Assembly (NCBI RefSeq): GCF_003003055.1
Contig: NZ_PVTV01000012.1
Span: forward strand, 124,001 to 188,000
Length of the DNA stretch: 64,000 nucleotides
Source: Jezberella montanilacus
GTDB lineage: Bacteria; Pseudomonadota; Gammaproteobacteria; Burkholderiales; Burkholderiaceae_B
Direction: 5' to 3'
Under the pieces are notes generated by a model, which was not told where the DNA came from, ran no database searches, and saw only the letters and a program-made list of their open reading frames with translations. The stretch's first letter is position 1. Each line of letters opens with the position of its first letter. This document shows positions 42,387-51,763 of this stretch, in pieces. The position numbers and the translations under genes were made by a program.

Positions 42387-42805
42387 GAGTATTCCTGTGA
42401 ACGGGCGTGGAGTGAAAGGGGACTTAGTGTACAAGGAAAAATAAACTGCACCCACCAGAGAAAAACCTTTGGCAACCAACAAAAATCAATAATTTCGCAA
42501 CATGATGACCAAGAACAACAATAAAGCGCCGAAACACAGTTGCAAAAATTATAATCAGGATATATACTGGTGGACTTTCCTGAATCGTAAAGAGAAACAG
42601 GGTGGCATAGTTAAGTAAAAACGTCGCAAATTAAACAAAGCGGCCAATTGCAAAGCTCGGCAAACCATCTTCAGCGGATCAGAAAAGTAAATTAACAGAT
42701 TTCAACCCAGGGTGCTTTGTGGCGCCTGACGGGACCAAAACTGGTGAACTGGGAGCGTTTGATAATCAAGCGCTTGTATTTTACTAAGTTGGAACAGGAA
42801 AAATC
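42387..42805. other. 419-base non-coding gap before rplN
   Basis: This divergent gap separates the aldehyde dehydrogenase start from rplN. It carries a likely rplN promoter (next entry). I see no open reading frame with recognisable homology and no other clear RNA. The rplN leader downstream of that promoter is about 235 bases. Confidence 0.6.
42540..42568 (+). promoter_or_regulatory. promoter of the spc unit (rplN onward)
   Basis: TTGCAA (42540-42545) and TATACT (42563-42568) at 17-base spacing. This is a good sigma-70 match and explains how rplN and later genes are expressed after the rpsQ terminator. Confidence 0.65.
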
Positions 42806-43174
42806 ATGATTCAAATGCAGACCACGCTAGACGTGGCCGATAACACCGGTGCACGCTCAGTGATGTGTATTAAGGTGCTCGGCGGTTCTAAGCGCCGTTA
42901 TGCCTCCATAGGCGACGTTATTAAAGTAACCGTGAAAGATGCTGCCCCACGCGGCCGTGTCAAAAAAGGTGAAATCTATAACGCTGTTGTTGTGCGTACG
43001 GCCAAAGGTGTTCGTCGCAAAGACGGCTCGCTGATTAAGTTCGGCGGTAACGCGGCAGTTTTGCTCAATGCCAAACTCGAGCCAATCGGCACTCGTATCT
43101 TCGGACCAGTCACTCGTGAATTGCGCGGTGAAAAGTTCATGAAGATCGTGTCCCTGGCGCCAGAAGTGCTGTAA
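42806..43174 (+). CDS. rplN: 50S ribosomal protein L14
   Basis: L14 contacts L19 and 16S h14 at the subunit interface. The 122 residues show [33 protein letters not shown] and [15 protein letters not shown], all conserved. AGGA lies 7 bases before the ATG. It starts the spc unit, separated from rpsQ by 1.9 kb; rplX follows after 9 bases. Confidence 0.98.
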   Translation: MIQMQTTLDVADNTGARSVMCIKVLGGSKRRYASIGDVIKVTVKDAAPRGRVKKGEIYNAVVVRTAKGVRRKDGSLIKFGGNAAVLLNAKLEPIGTRIFGPVTRELRGEKFMKIVSLAPEVL

Positions 43175-43183
43175 GGAGTCATC

Positions 43184-43504
43184 ATGGAAAAAATTCGTAA
43201 AGGTGACGAGGTTGTAGTCTTGACTGGGCGTGACAAAAAACGTCGCGGTACCGTGTTGTCGCGCGTTGACGCGGATCACGTGTTAGTCGAAGGCATCAAC
43301 GTTGTTAAAAAGCATGTGCGTCCAAACCCTATGCAGGGTGTTGCTGGTGGCATTATTGACAAAACCATGCCCATCCATATCTCGAACATCGCTTTATTTA
43401 ACCCCGCGACTGGCAAAGCCGACCGTGTTGGCGTGAAAGAAGTCGACGGTCGTAGAGTTCGTATTTATCGCTCCAGCGGCGATGTCGTTGGCGCGAAAGC
43501 GTAA
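43184..43504 (+). CDS. rplX: 50S ribosomal protein L24
   Basis: L24 starts 50S assembly near the tunnel exit. The 106 residues contain the KOW motif [20 protein letters not shown] and [19 protein letters not shown]. Length is the usual 103-107. It lies between rplN and rplE with short gaps, in the standard spc order. Confidence 0.97.
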   Translation: MEKIRKGDEVVVLTGRDKKRRGTVLSRVDADHVLVEGINVVKKHVRPNPMQGVAGGIIDKTMPIHISNIALFNPATGKADRVGVKEVDGRRVRIYRSSGDVVGAKA

Positions 43505-43516
43505 GGGGCCATAAAC

Positions 43517-44056
43517 ATGTCTCGTTTTCAAGAACTGTATCAAAACAAGATTGCTGGCCAACTACGCGAGCAATTTGGTTACAAGAGCTCAATGGAAGTG
43601 CCGCGTATCATGAAGATCACTCTAAACATGGGTGTCTCTGAAGCCGTCGCTGACAAAAAAGTAATTGACCACGCCGTTAATGACCTGACAAAGATAGCTG
43701 GCCAGAAGCCGGTTATTACCAAGACCAAGAAAGCGATCGCCGGTTTCAAAATCCGCGAAAACTATCCTATCGGTTGTATGGTGACTTTGCGCGGTCAGCG
43801 CATGTATGAATTCCTCGATCGCCTCGTTTCGGTTGCATTACCCCGAGTTCGTGACTTTCGCGGTATTTCTGGTCGTGCGTTTGATGGCCGTGGCAATTAC
43901 AACATCGGTGTCAAGGAACAAATTATTTTCCCTGAAATCGAATACGACAAAATTGACGCGCTGCGTGGGATGAATATCAGCATCACCACCTCCGCCAAGA
44001 CAGACGAAGAAGCAAAGGCGCTGCTGACAGCGTTTAGCTTCCCGTTCCGCAACTAA
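43517..44056 (+). CDS. rplE: 50S ribosomal protein L5
   Basis: L5 binds 5S rRNA and the P-site tRNA elbow. The 179 residues show [40 protein letters not shown] and [20 protein letters not shown], the family hallmarks. It is followed by rpsN after 11 bases; spacing is typical of the spc operon. Confidence 0.98.
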   Translation: MSRFQELYQNKIAGQLREQFGYKSSMEVPRIMKITLNMGVSEAVADKKVIDHAVNDLTKIAGQKPVITKTKKAIAGFKIRENYPIGCMVTLRGQRMYEFLDRLVSVALPRVRDFRGISGRAFDGRGNYNIGVKEQIIFPEIEYDKIDALRGMNISITTSAKTDEEAKALLTAFSFPFRN

Positions 44057-44067
44057 GGGGCGCAAAC

Positions 44068-44373
44068 GTGGCAAAACTTTCCATGATCAATCGCGACATC
44101 AAGCGCACCAAAACGGTAGAGAAATTTGCCGCTAAGCGCGCTGCCCTCAAGGCAATTGTCGACGATCAATCCAAGTCCGACGAAGAGCGTTACGAAGCGC
44201 GTCTGAAACTGCAGGCGTTACCCCGCAACGCAAGTCCATCACGCCAGCGTAACCGCTGTGCAATCACAGGTCGTTCACGCGGTGTATTCCGCAAGTTCGG
44301 TCTTGGCCGTATGAAACTACGCGAATTGGCTATGAAGGGTGAAATTCCCGGCATGACCAAGGCTAGCTGGTAG
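44068..44373 (+). CDS. rpsN: 30S ribosomal protein S14
   Basis: S14 binds the 30S head. The 101 residues are the long, zinc-free form; a CxxC pair is absent. [20 protein letters not shown] and [18 protein letters not shown] are conserved. The start is GTG at 44068 with AAGGGG 9 bases upstream, in line with the conserved N-terminus [13 protein letters not shown]. rpsH follows after 10 bases. Confidence 0.97.
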   Translation: MAKLSMINRDIKRTKTVEKFAAKRAALKAIVDDQSKSDEERYEARLKLQALPRNASPSRQRNRCAITGRSRGVFRKFGLGRMKLRELAMKGEIPGMTKASW

Positions 44374-44383
44374 GAGAAAAAAT

Positions 44384-44779
44384 ATGAGCATGAGCGATCC
44401 AATCGCCGATATGCTGACTCGCATTCGCAATGCGCAGCAGGTAGATAAACCCTCAGTGACCATGCCCTCCTCAAAGCTGAAGGCGGCTATTGCTGCTGTG
44501 CTGGTAGACGAAGGCTACATCGATGGTTTTCAGGTAAAGGGTACTGAGCAGAAGCCAGAGCTCGAGATTACGCTGAAGTACTACGCTGGTCGCCCAGTGA
44601 TTGAGCGTATTGAGCGTGTCTCCCGCCCAGGGCTGCGAATCTATAAAGGTCGCAGCAGCATTCCTCAGGTTATGAACGGCTTGGGCGTAGCAATTGTGTC
44701 CACCTCGCGTGGTGTCATGACCGATCGCAAAGCACGCGCCAATGGCGTGGGCGGCGAAGTGTTGTGCTACGTGGCCTAA
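44384..44779 (+). CDS. rpsH: 30S ribosomal protein S8
   Basis: S8 organises the central 16S domain and in E. coli represses the spc operon by binding near rplE. The 131 residues begin [19 protein letters not shown] and carry the C-terminal [20 protein letters not shown], both highly conserved. TAGGAG precedes the ATG. A second ATG two codons later is possible. rplF starts 10 bases after the stop. Confidence 0.98.
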   Translation: MSMSDPIADMLTRIRNAQQVDKPSVTMPSSKLKAAIAAVLVDEGYIDGFQVKGTEQKPELEITLKYYAGRPVIERIERVSRPGLRIYKGRSSIPQVMNGLGVAIVSTSRGVMTDRKARANGVGGEVLCYVA

Positions 44780-44789
44780 GGAGAACCAA

Positions 44790-45323
44790 ATGTCACGTAT
44801 TGCTAAATATCCAGTCGAATTGCCAAAGGGCGTAGAAGCCAGCATTCAGGCAGACAACATCACTGTTAAAGGCCCGTTGGGTTCTTTGACGCAGTCCTTG
44901 ACGGGTGATGTCATTGTTAACGAAGACGGCGGTAAGTTGTCATTCATCGTTGCCAATGACTCTCGTCAGGCAAAAGCTATGTCAGGCACATTGCGCGCAT
45001 TGGTAGCCAATATGGTTACCGGTGTGAGTAAAGGGTTTGAGCGTAAGTTAACACTAGTGGGTGTGGGTTATCGCGCAGCCATTCAAGGTGACGCGATTAA
45101 GCTTCAGCTTGGCTTTTCTCATGATGTGATCCACCCAATGCCTGCCGGTATCAAGGCAGAGTGTCCGACTCAGACAGAAATTATTCTGAAAGGCTCGAAC
45201 AAGCAAGTCGTTGGTCAAGTGGCGGCAGAGATTCGTGCATATCGTCCACCAGAGCCATATAAAGGCAAGGGTGTTCGCTATTTTGACGAGCGTGTCATCA
45301 TCAAAGAAACCAAAAAGAAATAA
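44790..45323 (+). CDS. rplF: 50S ribosomal protein L6
   Basis: L6 lies near the factor-binding site of 50S. I start at the ATG at 44790 ([18 protein letters not shown], 177 residues), with AAGGAG upstream; the longer frame overlaps rpsH. Conserved segments include [20 protein letters not shown] and [19 protein letters not shown]. It is followed by rplR after 21 bases. Confidence 0.98.
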   Translation: MSRIAKYPVELPKGVEASIQADNITVKGPLGSLTQSLTGDVIVNEDGGKLSFIVANDSRQAKAMSGTLRALVANMVTGVSKGFERKLTLVGVGYRAAIQGDAIKLQLGFSHDVIHPMPAGIKAECPTQTEIILKGSNKQVVGQVAAEIRAYRPPEPYKGKGVRYFDERVIIKETKKK

Positions 45324-45344
45324 TTGCGCAAACAAGGAAACATC

Positions 45345-45710
45345 ATGGACAAGAAAATTTCCCGTTTGCGTCGTGCAATTCCGACACGCAAGAAAATCGC
45401 CGAGTTGCGAGTCAATCGCCTTCAGGTTTTCCGTTCGAATTTGCATATTTACGCAAACATCATTTCGCCAGAAGGCGATCGCGTGCTCGTTTCGGCCTCA
45501 ACGGTCGAAGCAGAAGTGCGTCAACAGCTGGCTGGTCAGTCGGGTCGCGGTGGCAATGCCAACGCTGCTTCATTGGTGGGCAAGCGTGTGGCCGAGAAAG
45601 CAAAAGCAGCTGGCATTGAGCTTGTCGCTTTTGATCGCTCGGGTTTCCGTTACCACGGGCGTATTAAAGCCCTGGCCGATGCCGCGCGTGAAGCCGGTCT
45701 GAAGTTTTAA
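45345..45710 (+). CDS. rplR: 50S ribosomal protein L18
   Basis: L18 binds 5S rRNA and links it to the large subunit. I start at the ATG at 45345 ([20 protein letters not shown], 121 residues) because AAGGA lies 7 bases before it; the upstream TTG at 45324 is unlikely. [20 protein letters not shown] near the end is the family signature. rpsE follows after 15 bases. Confidence 0.97.
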   Translation: MDKKISRLRRAIPTRKKIAELRVNRLQVFRSNLHIYANIISPEGDRVLVSASTVEAEVRQQLAGQSGRGGNANAASLVGKRVAEKAKAAGIELVAFDRSGFRYHGRIKALADAAREAGLKF

Positions 45711-45725
45711 GCGAGGAATCTTCAA

Positions 45726-46247
45726 ATGGCTACTAAAGCACAAGGTAAAAACGCTCCCGAAGAAAGGGATGACGGCCTTCGCGAGAAAATGATTGCGGTC
45801 AACCGCGTCACTAAAGTTGTAAAAGGCGGTCGCACAATGAGCTTTGCCGCACTGACAGTCGTCGGTGATGGCGATGGTCGGGTAGGCATGGGTAAAGGCA
45901 AAGCACGTGAAGTGCCAGTCGCTGTTCAAAAAGCGATGGAGCAAGCACGTCGTGAGCTGTTTAAAGTGACGCTCAAAAATGGCACGGTTCATCACACTGT
46001 GGTGGGTAAGCATGGCGCAGCGACTGTTTTGATTTCTCCAGCTGCTGAAGGTACTGGCGTAATCGCCGGCGGCCCAATGCGCGCAATTTTTGAAGTCATG
46101 GGTGTTCGCAACGTTGTGGCGAAAAGCCTTGGCTCGAGCAATCCCTACAACATGGTACGCGCAACTTTAAACGGTTTGCGCGCTTCACACACCCCATCAG
46201 AAGTTGCTGCTAAACGTGGCAAAACTGTTGAAGAGATCTTGGGTTGA
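45726..46247 (+). CDS. rpsE: 30S ribosomal protein S5
   Basis: S5 shapes the mRNA entry and helicase region and affects accuracy. The 173 residues show [39 protein letters not shown] and [18 protein letters not shown]. The segment equivalent to the spectinomycin loop (VKGGR) looks wild type. It ends 2 bases before the rpmD ATG. Confidence 0.98.
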   Translation: MATKAQGKNAPEERDDGLREKMIAVNRVTKVVKGGRTMSFAALTVVGDGDGRVGMGKGKAREVPVAVQKAMEQARRELFKVTLKNGTVHHTVVGKHGAATVLISPAAEGTGVIAGGPMRAIFEVMGVRNVVAKSLGSSNPYNMVRATLNGLRASHTPSEVAAKRGKTVEEILG

Positions 46248-46249
46248 TC

Positions 46250-46435
46250 ATGACTCAGAAACAAATCAAAGTCACCTTGGTCAAATCGACCATCGGTACC
46301 AAGCAAGACCACAGAGCTACGGTTCGTGGCCTGGGTTTGCACAAAGTAAACAGCAGCAAAGTGCTGGTGGATACACCTGAAGTTCGCGGAATGATCAACA
46401 AAGTTGATTATCTCGTGAAGGTTTCAGAGGCCTGA
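46250..46435 (+). CDS. rpmD: 50S ribosomal protein L30
   Basis: A small 23S-binding protein absent from some lineages but present here. The 61 residues show [20 protein letters not shown] and [21 protein letters not shown] use the ATG at 46250 (MTQKQIKV); the TTG at 46244 overlaps the rpsE stop. rplO follows after 11 bases. Confidence 0.97.
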   Translation: MTQKQIKVTLVKSTIGTKQDHRATVRGLGLHKVNSSKVLVDTPEVRGMINKVDYLVKVSEA

Positions 46436-46446
46436 AAGGAATAATC

Positions 46447-46887
46447 ATGTCGATTACGCAACTCAATACTATCAAACCAGCTGAAGGCTCAACACACGCA
46501 AAGCGTCGCGTGGGTCGTGGCATCGGGTCTGGTTTGGGCAAGACTGCTGGTCGCGGTCACAAGGGACAAAAGTCCCGTTCAGGCGGCTTCCACAAAGTGG
46601 GTTTCGAAGGCGGTCAAATGCCTTTGCAACGTCGTCTGCCTAAGCGTGGTTTCGTCACGCTGGACGATCACTTGTACGCGCAGGTTCGCTTGTCTGATTT
46701 GCAAGCATTGCCTGTCGACGAGATCGATGTGCAGGTGCTCAAGCAGGCTAACGTTATTGGTACCCAAGTCAAGTTTGTAAAAGTGTTTAAGTCGGGTGAG
46801 CTCACACGCAGAGTTACCCTAAAGGGTATCAATGCAACGGCCGGTGCGCGCGCTTCAATTGAAGCTGCTGGCGGCTCGATCGCTTAA
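46447..46887 (+). CDS. rplO: 50S ribosomal protein L15
   Basis: Late-assembly 50S protein. The 146 residues contain [40 protein letters not shown] and [11 protein letters not shown], the glycine- and lysine-rich N-terminal extension typical of L15. AAAGGA lies upstream. It is followed after 14 bases by secY, as in other proteobacteria. Confidence 0.97.
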   Translation: MSITQLNTIKPAEGSTHAKRRVGRGIGSGLGKTAGRGHKGQKSRSGGFHKVGFEGGQMPLQRRLPKRGFVTLDDHLYAQVRLSDLQALPVDEIDVQVLKQANVIGTQVKFVKVFKSGELTRRVTLKGINATAGARASIEAAGGSIA

Positions 46888-46901
46888 GACGGATTAGAAG
46901 A

Positions 46902-48227
46902 ATGGCAACAGCACAGACAACTAAGGCAGCAGGACCACGTTTCGGCGACTTAAAGCGCCGTCTCGTGTTTCTGGTACTGGCCCTGGTCGTCTACCGCACA
47001 GGGACCCACATCCCTGTCCCCGGGATCAACCCTGATGCATTGGCCGACTTGTTCCGCCAGAATCAAGGTGGCATCCTGGGTATGTTTAATATGTTTTCTG
47101 GTGGCGCCTTATCTCGCTTTTCAGTGTTTGCTTTGGGCATCATGCCTTACATTTCTGCGTCAATTATCATGCAGCTGATGTCGGTAGTGGTGCCGTCACT
47201 TGAAGCAATCAAGAAAGAAGGCGAAGCCGGTCGCCGTAAGATCACTCAGTACACGCGCTACGGAACAGTGTTACTGGCTCTCGTTCAGGCGGTCGGTATC
47301 TCTGTTGCACTTGAGTCGCAGCCTAGTTTGGTCATCGACCCCGGGATGTTTTTCCGCCTTACGACTGTAGTAACGTTGGTGACCGGAACAATGTTTGTTA
47401 TGTGGCTTGGCGAGCAGATTACTGAGCGCGGGCTCGGTAACGGTATTTCCATATTGATTTTTGCGGGTATTGTCGCTGGCTTGCCCAATGCGCTGGCCGG
47501 GTTGCTCGAGCTAGTTCGGACAAACGCCATGTCACCCCTGTCAGCACTTTTTATCATTGCGCTGGTTGTGCTTGTGACTGGCTTTGTTGTTCTGGTTGAA
47601 CGTGGTCAACGTAAGATCACGGTTAACTATGCTAAACGCCAGGTAGGCAATAAAATATATGGCGGACAGACCTCCCACTTGCCGTTGAAGTTAAACATGG
47701 CGGGTGTGATCCCACCGATTTTCGCTTCGTCGATTATTTTGTTTCCGGCAACGATCACCAGTTGGTTTTCAAGCAGTGAGAATATGCGCTGGTTGAGCGA
47801 TATTGCTGCTGCCTTAGCGCCACGCCAGCCGTTGTACATCACGCTGTATGCCACTGCGATTATTTTCTTCTGCTTTTTCTACACAGCGCTTGTATTCAAT
47901 AGCCGTGAGACAGCCGATAACTTGAAGAAAAGCGGTGCATTTGTTCCCGGTATTCGACCAGGTGAGCAAACTGCAAGGTTTATTGACAAGATTTTGATGC
48001 GCTTAACCTTGGCAGGTGCGATTTACATCACGTTGGTTTGTCTAGTGCCAGAATTTTTAGTCATGCGCTGGAACGTACCGTTCAATTTTGGCGGTACCTC
48101 CTTGCTGATTATTGTTGTAGTAACGATGGACTTCATGGCACAGGTTCAGGCCTACATGATGTCTCACCAGTACGATTCTTTACTCAAGAAGGCCAACTTC
48201 AAGAGTCAGAATCTACCAATGAGATAA
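46902..48227 (+). CDS. secY: preprotein translocase subunit SecY
   Basis: Channel-forming subunit of SecYEG in the inner membrane. The 441 residues give about ten hydrophobic helices. [10 protein letters not shown] and [20 protein letters not shown] near the plug region, [12 protein letters not shown], and [20 protein letters not shown] near the end are conserved. GERISERGLGNG-like [18 protein letters not shown] matches the family. It lies between rplO and infA and partners secE (18859-19242). Confidence 0.98.
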   Translation: MATAQTTKAAGPRFGDLKRRLVFLVLALVVYRTGTHIPVPGINPDALADLFRQNQGGILGMFNMFSGGALSRFSVFALGIMPYISASIIMQLMSVVVPSLEAIKKEGEAGRRKITQYTRYGTVLLALVQAVGISVALESQPSLVIDPGMFFRLTTVVTLVTGTMFVMWLGEQITERGLGNGISILIFAGIVAGLPNALAGLLELVRTNAMSPLSALFIIALVVLVTGFVVLVERGQRKITVNYAKRQVGNKIYGGQTSHLPLKLNMAGVIPPIFASSIILFPATITSWFSSSENMRWLSDIAAALAPRQPLYITLYATAIIFFCFFYTALVFNSRETADNLKKSGAFVPGIRPGEQTARFIDKILMRLTLAGAIYITLVCLVPEFLVMRWNVPFNFGGTSLLIIVVVTMDFMAQVQAYMMSHQYDSLLKKANFKSQNLPMR

Positions 48228-48236
48228 GCGAGAACA

Positions 48237-48455
48237 ATGTCAAAGGACGACGTCATTCAGATGCAAGGAGAGATTCTTGAGAATCTCCCCAATGCAACGT
48301 TTCGTGTCAAACTAGAAAACGGCCACGTAGTATTGGGGCACATATCTGGCAAGATGCGTATGCATTACATCCGGATTCTGCCGGGCGATAAGGTCACAGT
48401 GGAGCTCACCCCCTATGACCTGACGCGCGCCAGAATTGTGTTCCGCTCTAAATAA
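48237..48455 (+). CDS. infA: translation initiation factor IF-1
   Basis: IF-1 occupies the 30S A site during initiation. The 72 residues are the OB-fold protein with [40 protein letters not shown] and [17 protein letters not shown], standard sequence and length. In the alpha-cluster position between secY and rpmJ; some Burkholderiales carry a second infA elsewhere. Confidence 0.98.
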   Translation: MSKDDVIQMQGEILENLPNATFRVKLENGHVVLGHISGKMRMHYIRILPGDKVTVELTPYDLTRARIVFRSK

Positions 48456-48490
48456 GCGGTCGGGTAACGGAAGAGAAACAGGAGTCAACC

Positions 48491-48604
48491 ATGAAAGTAA
48501 TGGCATCAGTTAAGCGGATTTGCCGCAACTGCAAGATTATTAAACGTCACGGCGTGGTGCGAGTGATTTGCACCGATCCGCGGCATAAACAGCGTCAAGG
48601 CTAA
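48491..48604 (+). CDS. rpmJ: 50S ribosomal protein L36 (zinc form)
   Basis: A 37-residue 50S protein, translated directly because it is short: [20 protein letters not shown] then [17 protein letters not shown]. Cys11, Cys14, Cys27 and His32 form the zinc ribbon, so this is the zinc-containing L36 type. AGGAG precedes the ATG. It lies between infA and rpsM, the usual position. Confidence 0.98.
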   Translation: MKVMASVKRICRNCKIIKRHGVVRVICTDPRHKQRQG

Positions 48605-48647
48605 TTTTGGTTAGCAACAGCGCAACGTATTACATCAAGGAACAGTC

Positions 48648-49013
48648 ATGGCCCGTATAGCTGGCATCAACATTCCGCCGCATCAGCACGCTGAGATCGG
48701 CTTGACCGCCATTTTTGGTATCGGACGTACTCGCTCACGCAAAATTTGCGAAGCAGCTGGTGTGCCCTTTTCAAAGAAGGTCAAAGATCTTACCGACGCA
48801 GAGCTGGAGCGCATTCGTGAACACGTAGGTGTGTTTGCGGTTGAAGGCGACTTGCGTCGTGAAGTGCAGCTCTCGATCAAACGATTGATCGACCTCGGAA
48901 CATACCGTGGCATGCGTCACAAACGCGGCCTGCCGGTTCGCGGTCAACGCACTCGCACCAACGCTCGTACCCGCAAGGGACCACGTCGCGCTGCTGCAAG
49001 CCTGAAGAAATAA
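48648..49013 (+). CDS. rpsM: 30S ribosomal protein S13
   Basis: S13 contacts P-site tRNA and the B1 subunit bridges. The 121 residues show [37 protein letters not shown] and [20 protein letters not shown], with the basic C-terminal tail [19 protein letters not shown] lies upstream. It starts the alpha group rpsM-rpsK-rpsD-rpoA-rplQ. Confidence 0.98.
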   Translation: MARIAGINIPPHQHAEIGLTAIFGIGRTRSRKICEAAGVPFSKKVKDLTDAELERIREHVGVFAVEGDLRREVQLSIKRLIDLGTYRGMRHKRGLPVRGQRTRTNARTRKGPRRAAASLKK

Positions 49014-49026
49014 AGAGGAATAGAAG

Positions 49027-49428
49027 ATGGCTAAAGCTTCTGCTGGTGGCGCTAATCGCGTCCGTAAAAAAGTTAAAAAGAATGTGTCGGATGGGATTGC
49101 TCACGTCCACGCCTCTTTCAACAACACAATCATCACGATCACTGACCGTCAGGGCAATGCTTTGTCCTGGGCGACCTCTGGTGGTGCTGGTTTCAAAGGC
49201 TCACGTAAGTCAACGCCGTTTGCAGCTCAGGTCGCTGCTGAAACTGCTGGCAAAGTAGCCATTGAGTGCGGTATCAAGACACTCGAGGTTCGCATCAAGG
49301 GCCCAGGCCCAGGTCGCGAATCATCTGTTCGTGCACTGAATGCGTTAGGGATCAAGATTTCGAGCATTGCCGATATCACGCCTATTCCGCATAACGGTTG
49401 CCGTCCACCTAAGCGCCGTCGTATTTAA
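49027..49428 (+). CDS. rpsK: 30S ribosomal protein S11
   Basis: S11 lies on the 30S platform near the mRNA exit. The 133 residues contain [40 protein letters not shown] and [16 protein letters not shown], the conserved C-terminus. It follows rpsM by 13 bases and precedes rpsD by 11. Confidence 0.98.
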   Translation: MAKASAGGANRVRKKVKKNVSDGIAHVHASFNNTIITITDRQGNALSWATSGGAGFKGSRKSTPFAAQVAAETAGKVAIECGIKTLEVRIKGPGPGRESSVRALNALGIKISSIADITPIPHNGCRPPKRRRI

Positions 49429-49439
49429 GGGGAAGCCAA

Positions 49440-50063
49440 ATGGCCCGTTACACAGGTCCTAAATGCAAACTCTCGCGTCGCGAGGGTATCGATTTGTTTT
49501 TAAAGAGTGCACGCCGCACGCTCGACTCAAAGTGCAAACTTGACTCGAAGCCCGGTCAACACGGTCGCACCTCTGGTGCTCGCACGTCTGACTATGGCAT
49601 GCAGCTGCGCGAAAAGCAAAAACTCAAGCGTATGTATGGCGTGCTCGAGAAGCAGTTCCGCAAATACTTTGCTGAAGCCGAGCGTCGCAAGGGTAATACT
49701 GGCGAACAGCTGATTCAATTGCTTGAGTCGCGTCTTGACAATGTGGTTTACCGCATGGGCTTCGGTTCAACACGTGCTGAAGCGCGTCAGTTAGTTGCTC
49801 ACCGTGCGATTGAGCTAAACGGCCACACTGCAGACATCCCTTCAATGTTGATCAAGTCTGGCGATGTGATTGCCGTTCGTGAAAAATCAAAAGGGCAGGC
49901 TCGGATCCGTGAATCAATGGACTTGGCTAGTGGCAACGGCATCCCCCAGTGGGTAGACGTCGACACAGCTAAATTGTCCGGTACATTCAAACAAGTACCT
50001 GACCGCGCTGACGTCGCTCGCGATATCAACGAGTCAATGGTTGTTGAATTGTATTCACGCTAA
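49440..50063 (+). CDS. rpsD: 30S ribosomal protein S4
   Basis: Primary 16S-binding protein; in E. coli it represses the alpha operon by binding its leader. The 207 residues show [40 protein letters not shown] and the S4 domain [20 protein letters not shown]. It is followed by a 118-base structured gap before rpoA. Confidence 0.98.
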   Translation: MARYTGPKCKLSRREGIDLFLKSARRTLDSKCKLDSKPGQHGRTSGARTSDYGMQLREKQKLKRMYGVLEKQFRKYFAEAERRKGNTGEQLIQLLESRLDNVVYRMGFGSTRAEARQLVAHRAIELNGHTADIPSMLIKSGDVIAVREKSKGQARIRESMDLASGNGIPQWVDVDTAKLSGTFKQVPDRADVARDINESMVVELYSR

Positions 50064-50181
50064 TATTGCTCGGTTTTGGTTTTACGTAAGCAAGGCGATC
50101 TGTGTTTGCACAGGTCGCCGACTCATTTTAGTGTCAGCCTTATCGGTGTAACGAACCGAGGGTATTGAAAAGGAAAAAAGC
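50064..50181 (+). promoter_or_regulatory. structured rpsD-rpoA leader
   Basis: A hairpin of 11 bp with a TTTG loop, GGCGATCTGTG / CACAGGTCGCC (50094-50104 with 50109-50119, one G-T), is enclosed by a second 7-bp stem CTCGGTT / AACCGAG (50069-50075 with 50154-50160). No T run follows, so it is not a simple terminator. It may adjust rpoA relative to the ribosomal genes or be an S4 target. Confidence 0.5.
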
Positions 50182-51168
50182 ATGTCAACACAAGGTTTTC
50201 TCAAACCACGCTCGATCGAAGTCGAGCCAATGGGTACACACCACGCCAGAATCATCATGGAGCCGTTTGAACGCGGCTATGGGCACACACTCGGCAATGC
50301 GCTACGTCGCATTTTGTTGTCTTCCATGTCCGGCTATGCTGCGACCGAAGTTCAAATTACCGGTGTCGTACATGAGTACTCGACTATCGGTGGCGTTCGC
50401 GAAGACGTTGTTGATATTCTGCTGAACTTGAAGGGCGTCGTATTTAAGCTACACACACGTGACGAAGTTACTTTGGTTTTGCGCAAGCAAGGTTCGGGCG
50501 CGGTACTGGCCTCTGATATTGAATTGCCCCACGATGTTGAAATCATCAACCCGAATCATGTCATCGCAACCCTGACCGAGTCGGGCAAGCTTGAGATGCA
50601 GATTAAGGTTGAGAAAAACCGTGGCTATGTGCCTGGTAACGTGCGCGCGTTGATCGATGACCGCGCCCACACCATTGGCCGCATTGTGCTTGATGCATCT
50701 TTTAGCCCCGTTCGCCGTGTGAGCTACACAGTAGAAAGCGCACGTGTTGAGCAGCGGACTGACTTGGACAAATTGATTCTAGACGTTGAAACCAACGGCG
50801 TGATTTCTCCAGAAGAAGCGGTTCGTCAATCAGCGCGTATTCTGATGGATCAGATTTCTGTCTTCGCTGCACTCGAAGGTGCTGGTGATTCATATGAGAT
50901 GCCATCGCGTGGTGCGCCACAGGTTGACCCAGTTCTGTTGCGTCCGGTCGACGATCTCGAGTTGACGGTTCGCTCGGCTAATTGCTTGAAAGCTGAAAAT
51001 ATTTATTACATCGGTGATTTGATCCAGCGTAGCGAAAACGAGCTGTTGAAGACACCAAACCTTGGTCGTAAGTCACTCAATGAGATCAAAGAAGTCTTGG
51101 CTGCTCGCGGCTTGACCTTGGGCATGAAGTTAGAGAATTGGCCACCAATGGGTCTAGAGCGTCCATAA
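50182..51168 (+). CDS. rpoA: RNA polymerase subunit alpha
   Basis: Assembly scaffold of RNA polymerase; its C-terminal domain binds UP elements and activators. The 328 residues show [22 protein letters not shown]-like [20 protein letters not shown] near residue 28 and the alpha-CTD segment [20 protein letters not shown], followed by [13 protein letters not shown]. Length is usual (325-330). It lies between rpsD and rplQ after a structured leader; AAAAGGAA lies before the ATG. Confidence 0.98.
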   Translation: MSTQGFLKPRSIEVEPMGTHHARIIMEPFERGYGHTLGNALRRILLSSMSGYAATEVQITGVVHEYSTIGGVREDVVDILLNLKGVVFKLHTRDEVTLVLRKQGSGAVLASDIELPHDVEIINPNHVIATLTESGKLEMQIKVEKNRGYVPGNVRALIDDRAHTIGRIVLDASFSPVRRVSYTVESARVEQRTDLDKLILDVETNGVISPEEAVRQSARILMDQISVFAALEGAGDSYEMPSRGAPQVDPVLLRPVDDLELTVRSANCLKAENIYYIGDLIQRSENELLKTPNLGRKSLNEIKEVLAARGLTLGMKLENWPPMGLERP

Positions 51169-51279
51169 TTTAGTGCTAGTACCAACCGGCCCGCAGTTTA
51201 CTGATAGAAGAGCCGGCAAAAATCCTCGGGCGAAAAAAGCCCTTCACGATTCACGATTCAAGATTTAAAGGAAATTATT

Positions 51280-51675
51280 ATGCGTCACGGCAATGGATTA
51301 CGTAAATTAAACCGCACCAGCAGCCACCGTCTGGCTATGTTTCGCAACATGGCTGTTGCCTTACTCACGCACGAAGCAATCAAAACGACTTTGCCCAAAG
51401 CAAAAGAGTTGCGTCGTATCGTTGAGCCGCTGATTACACTGGGTAAAGCCCCAACATTAGCTAACAAACGTCTGGCATTTGCTCGTTTGCGTGACCGCGA
51501 CGTGGTGGTTAAGCTTTTTGCTGAAATTGGCCCACGTTATGCTGCTCGTAATGGTGGATACACGCGTGTGCTCAAGATGGGTTTCCGTCAAGGTGATAAC
51601 GCACCAATGGCATTCATGGAGCTCGTCGATCGCCCAGAGATTGGTGAAGTTGTTGATAACGCTGCAGCTGAGTAA
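51280..51675 (+). CDS. rplQ: 50S ribosomal protein L17
   Basis: L17 lies near the tunnel exit. The 131 residues begin [20 protein letters not shown] and contain [19 protein letters not shown], the family core. AAAGGAA precedes the ATG. It ends the ribosomal block and is followed by a strong terminator. The 111-base rpoA-rplQ gap contains small hairpins and a tandem repeat (CACGATT twice, 51245-51258). Confidence 0.98.
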   Translation: MRHGNGLRKLNRTSSHRLAMFRNMAVALLTHEAIKTTLPKAKELRRIVEPLITLGKAPTLANKRLAFARLRDRDVVVKLFAEIGPRYAARNGGYTRVLKMGFRQGDNAPMAFMELVDRPEIGEVVDNAAAE

Positions 51676-51709
51676 ACTTTAACAAGTCAGCAGTCAATCC
51701 AGCTTTATA

Positions 51710-51742
51710 AAAAAAGCCCCGCTGAAACAGACGGGGCTTTTT
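51710..51742 (+). terminator. rho-independent terminator of the alpha operon
   Basis: AGCCCCG (51715-51721) pairs with CGGGGCT (51732-51738) around a 10-base loop, flanked by an A run and five T. It ends the ribosomal-protein block. Confidence 0.93.
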
Positions 51743-51763
51743 CTTTCAGGATCTCGGCACATT

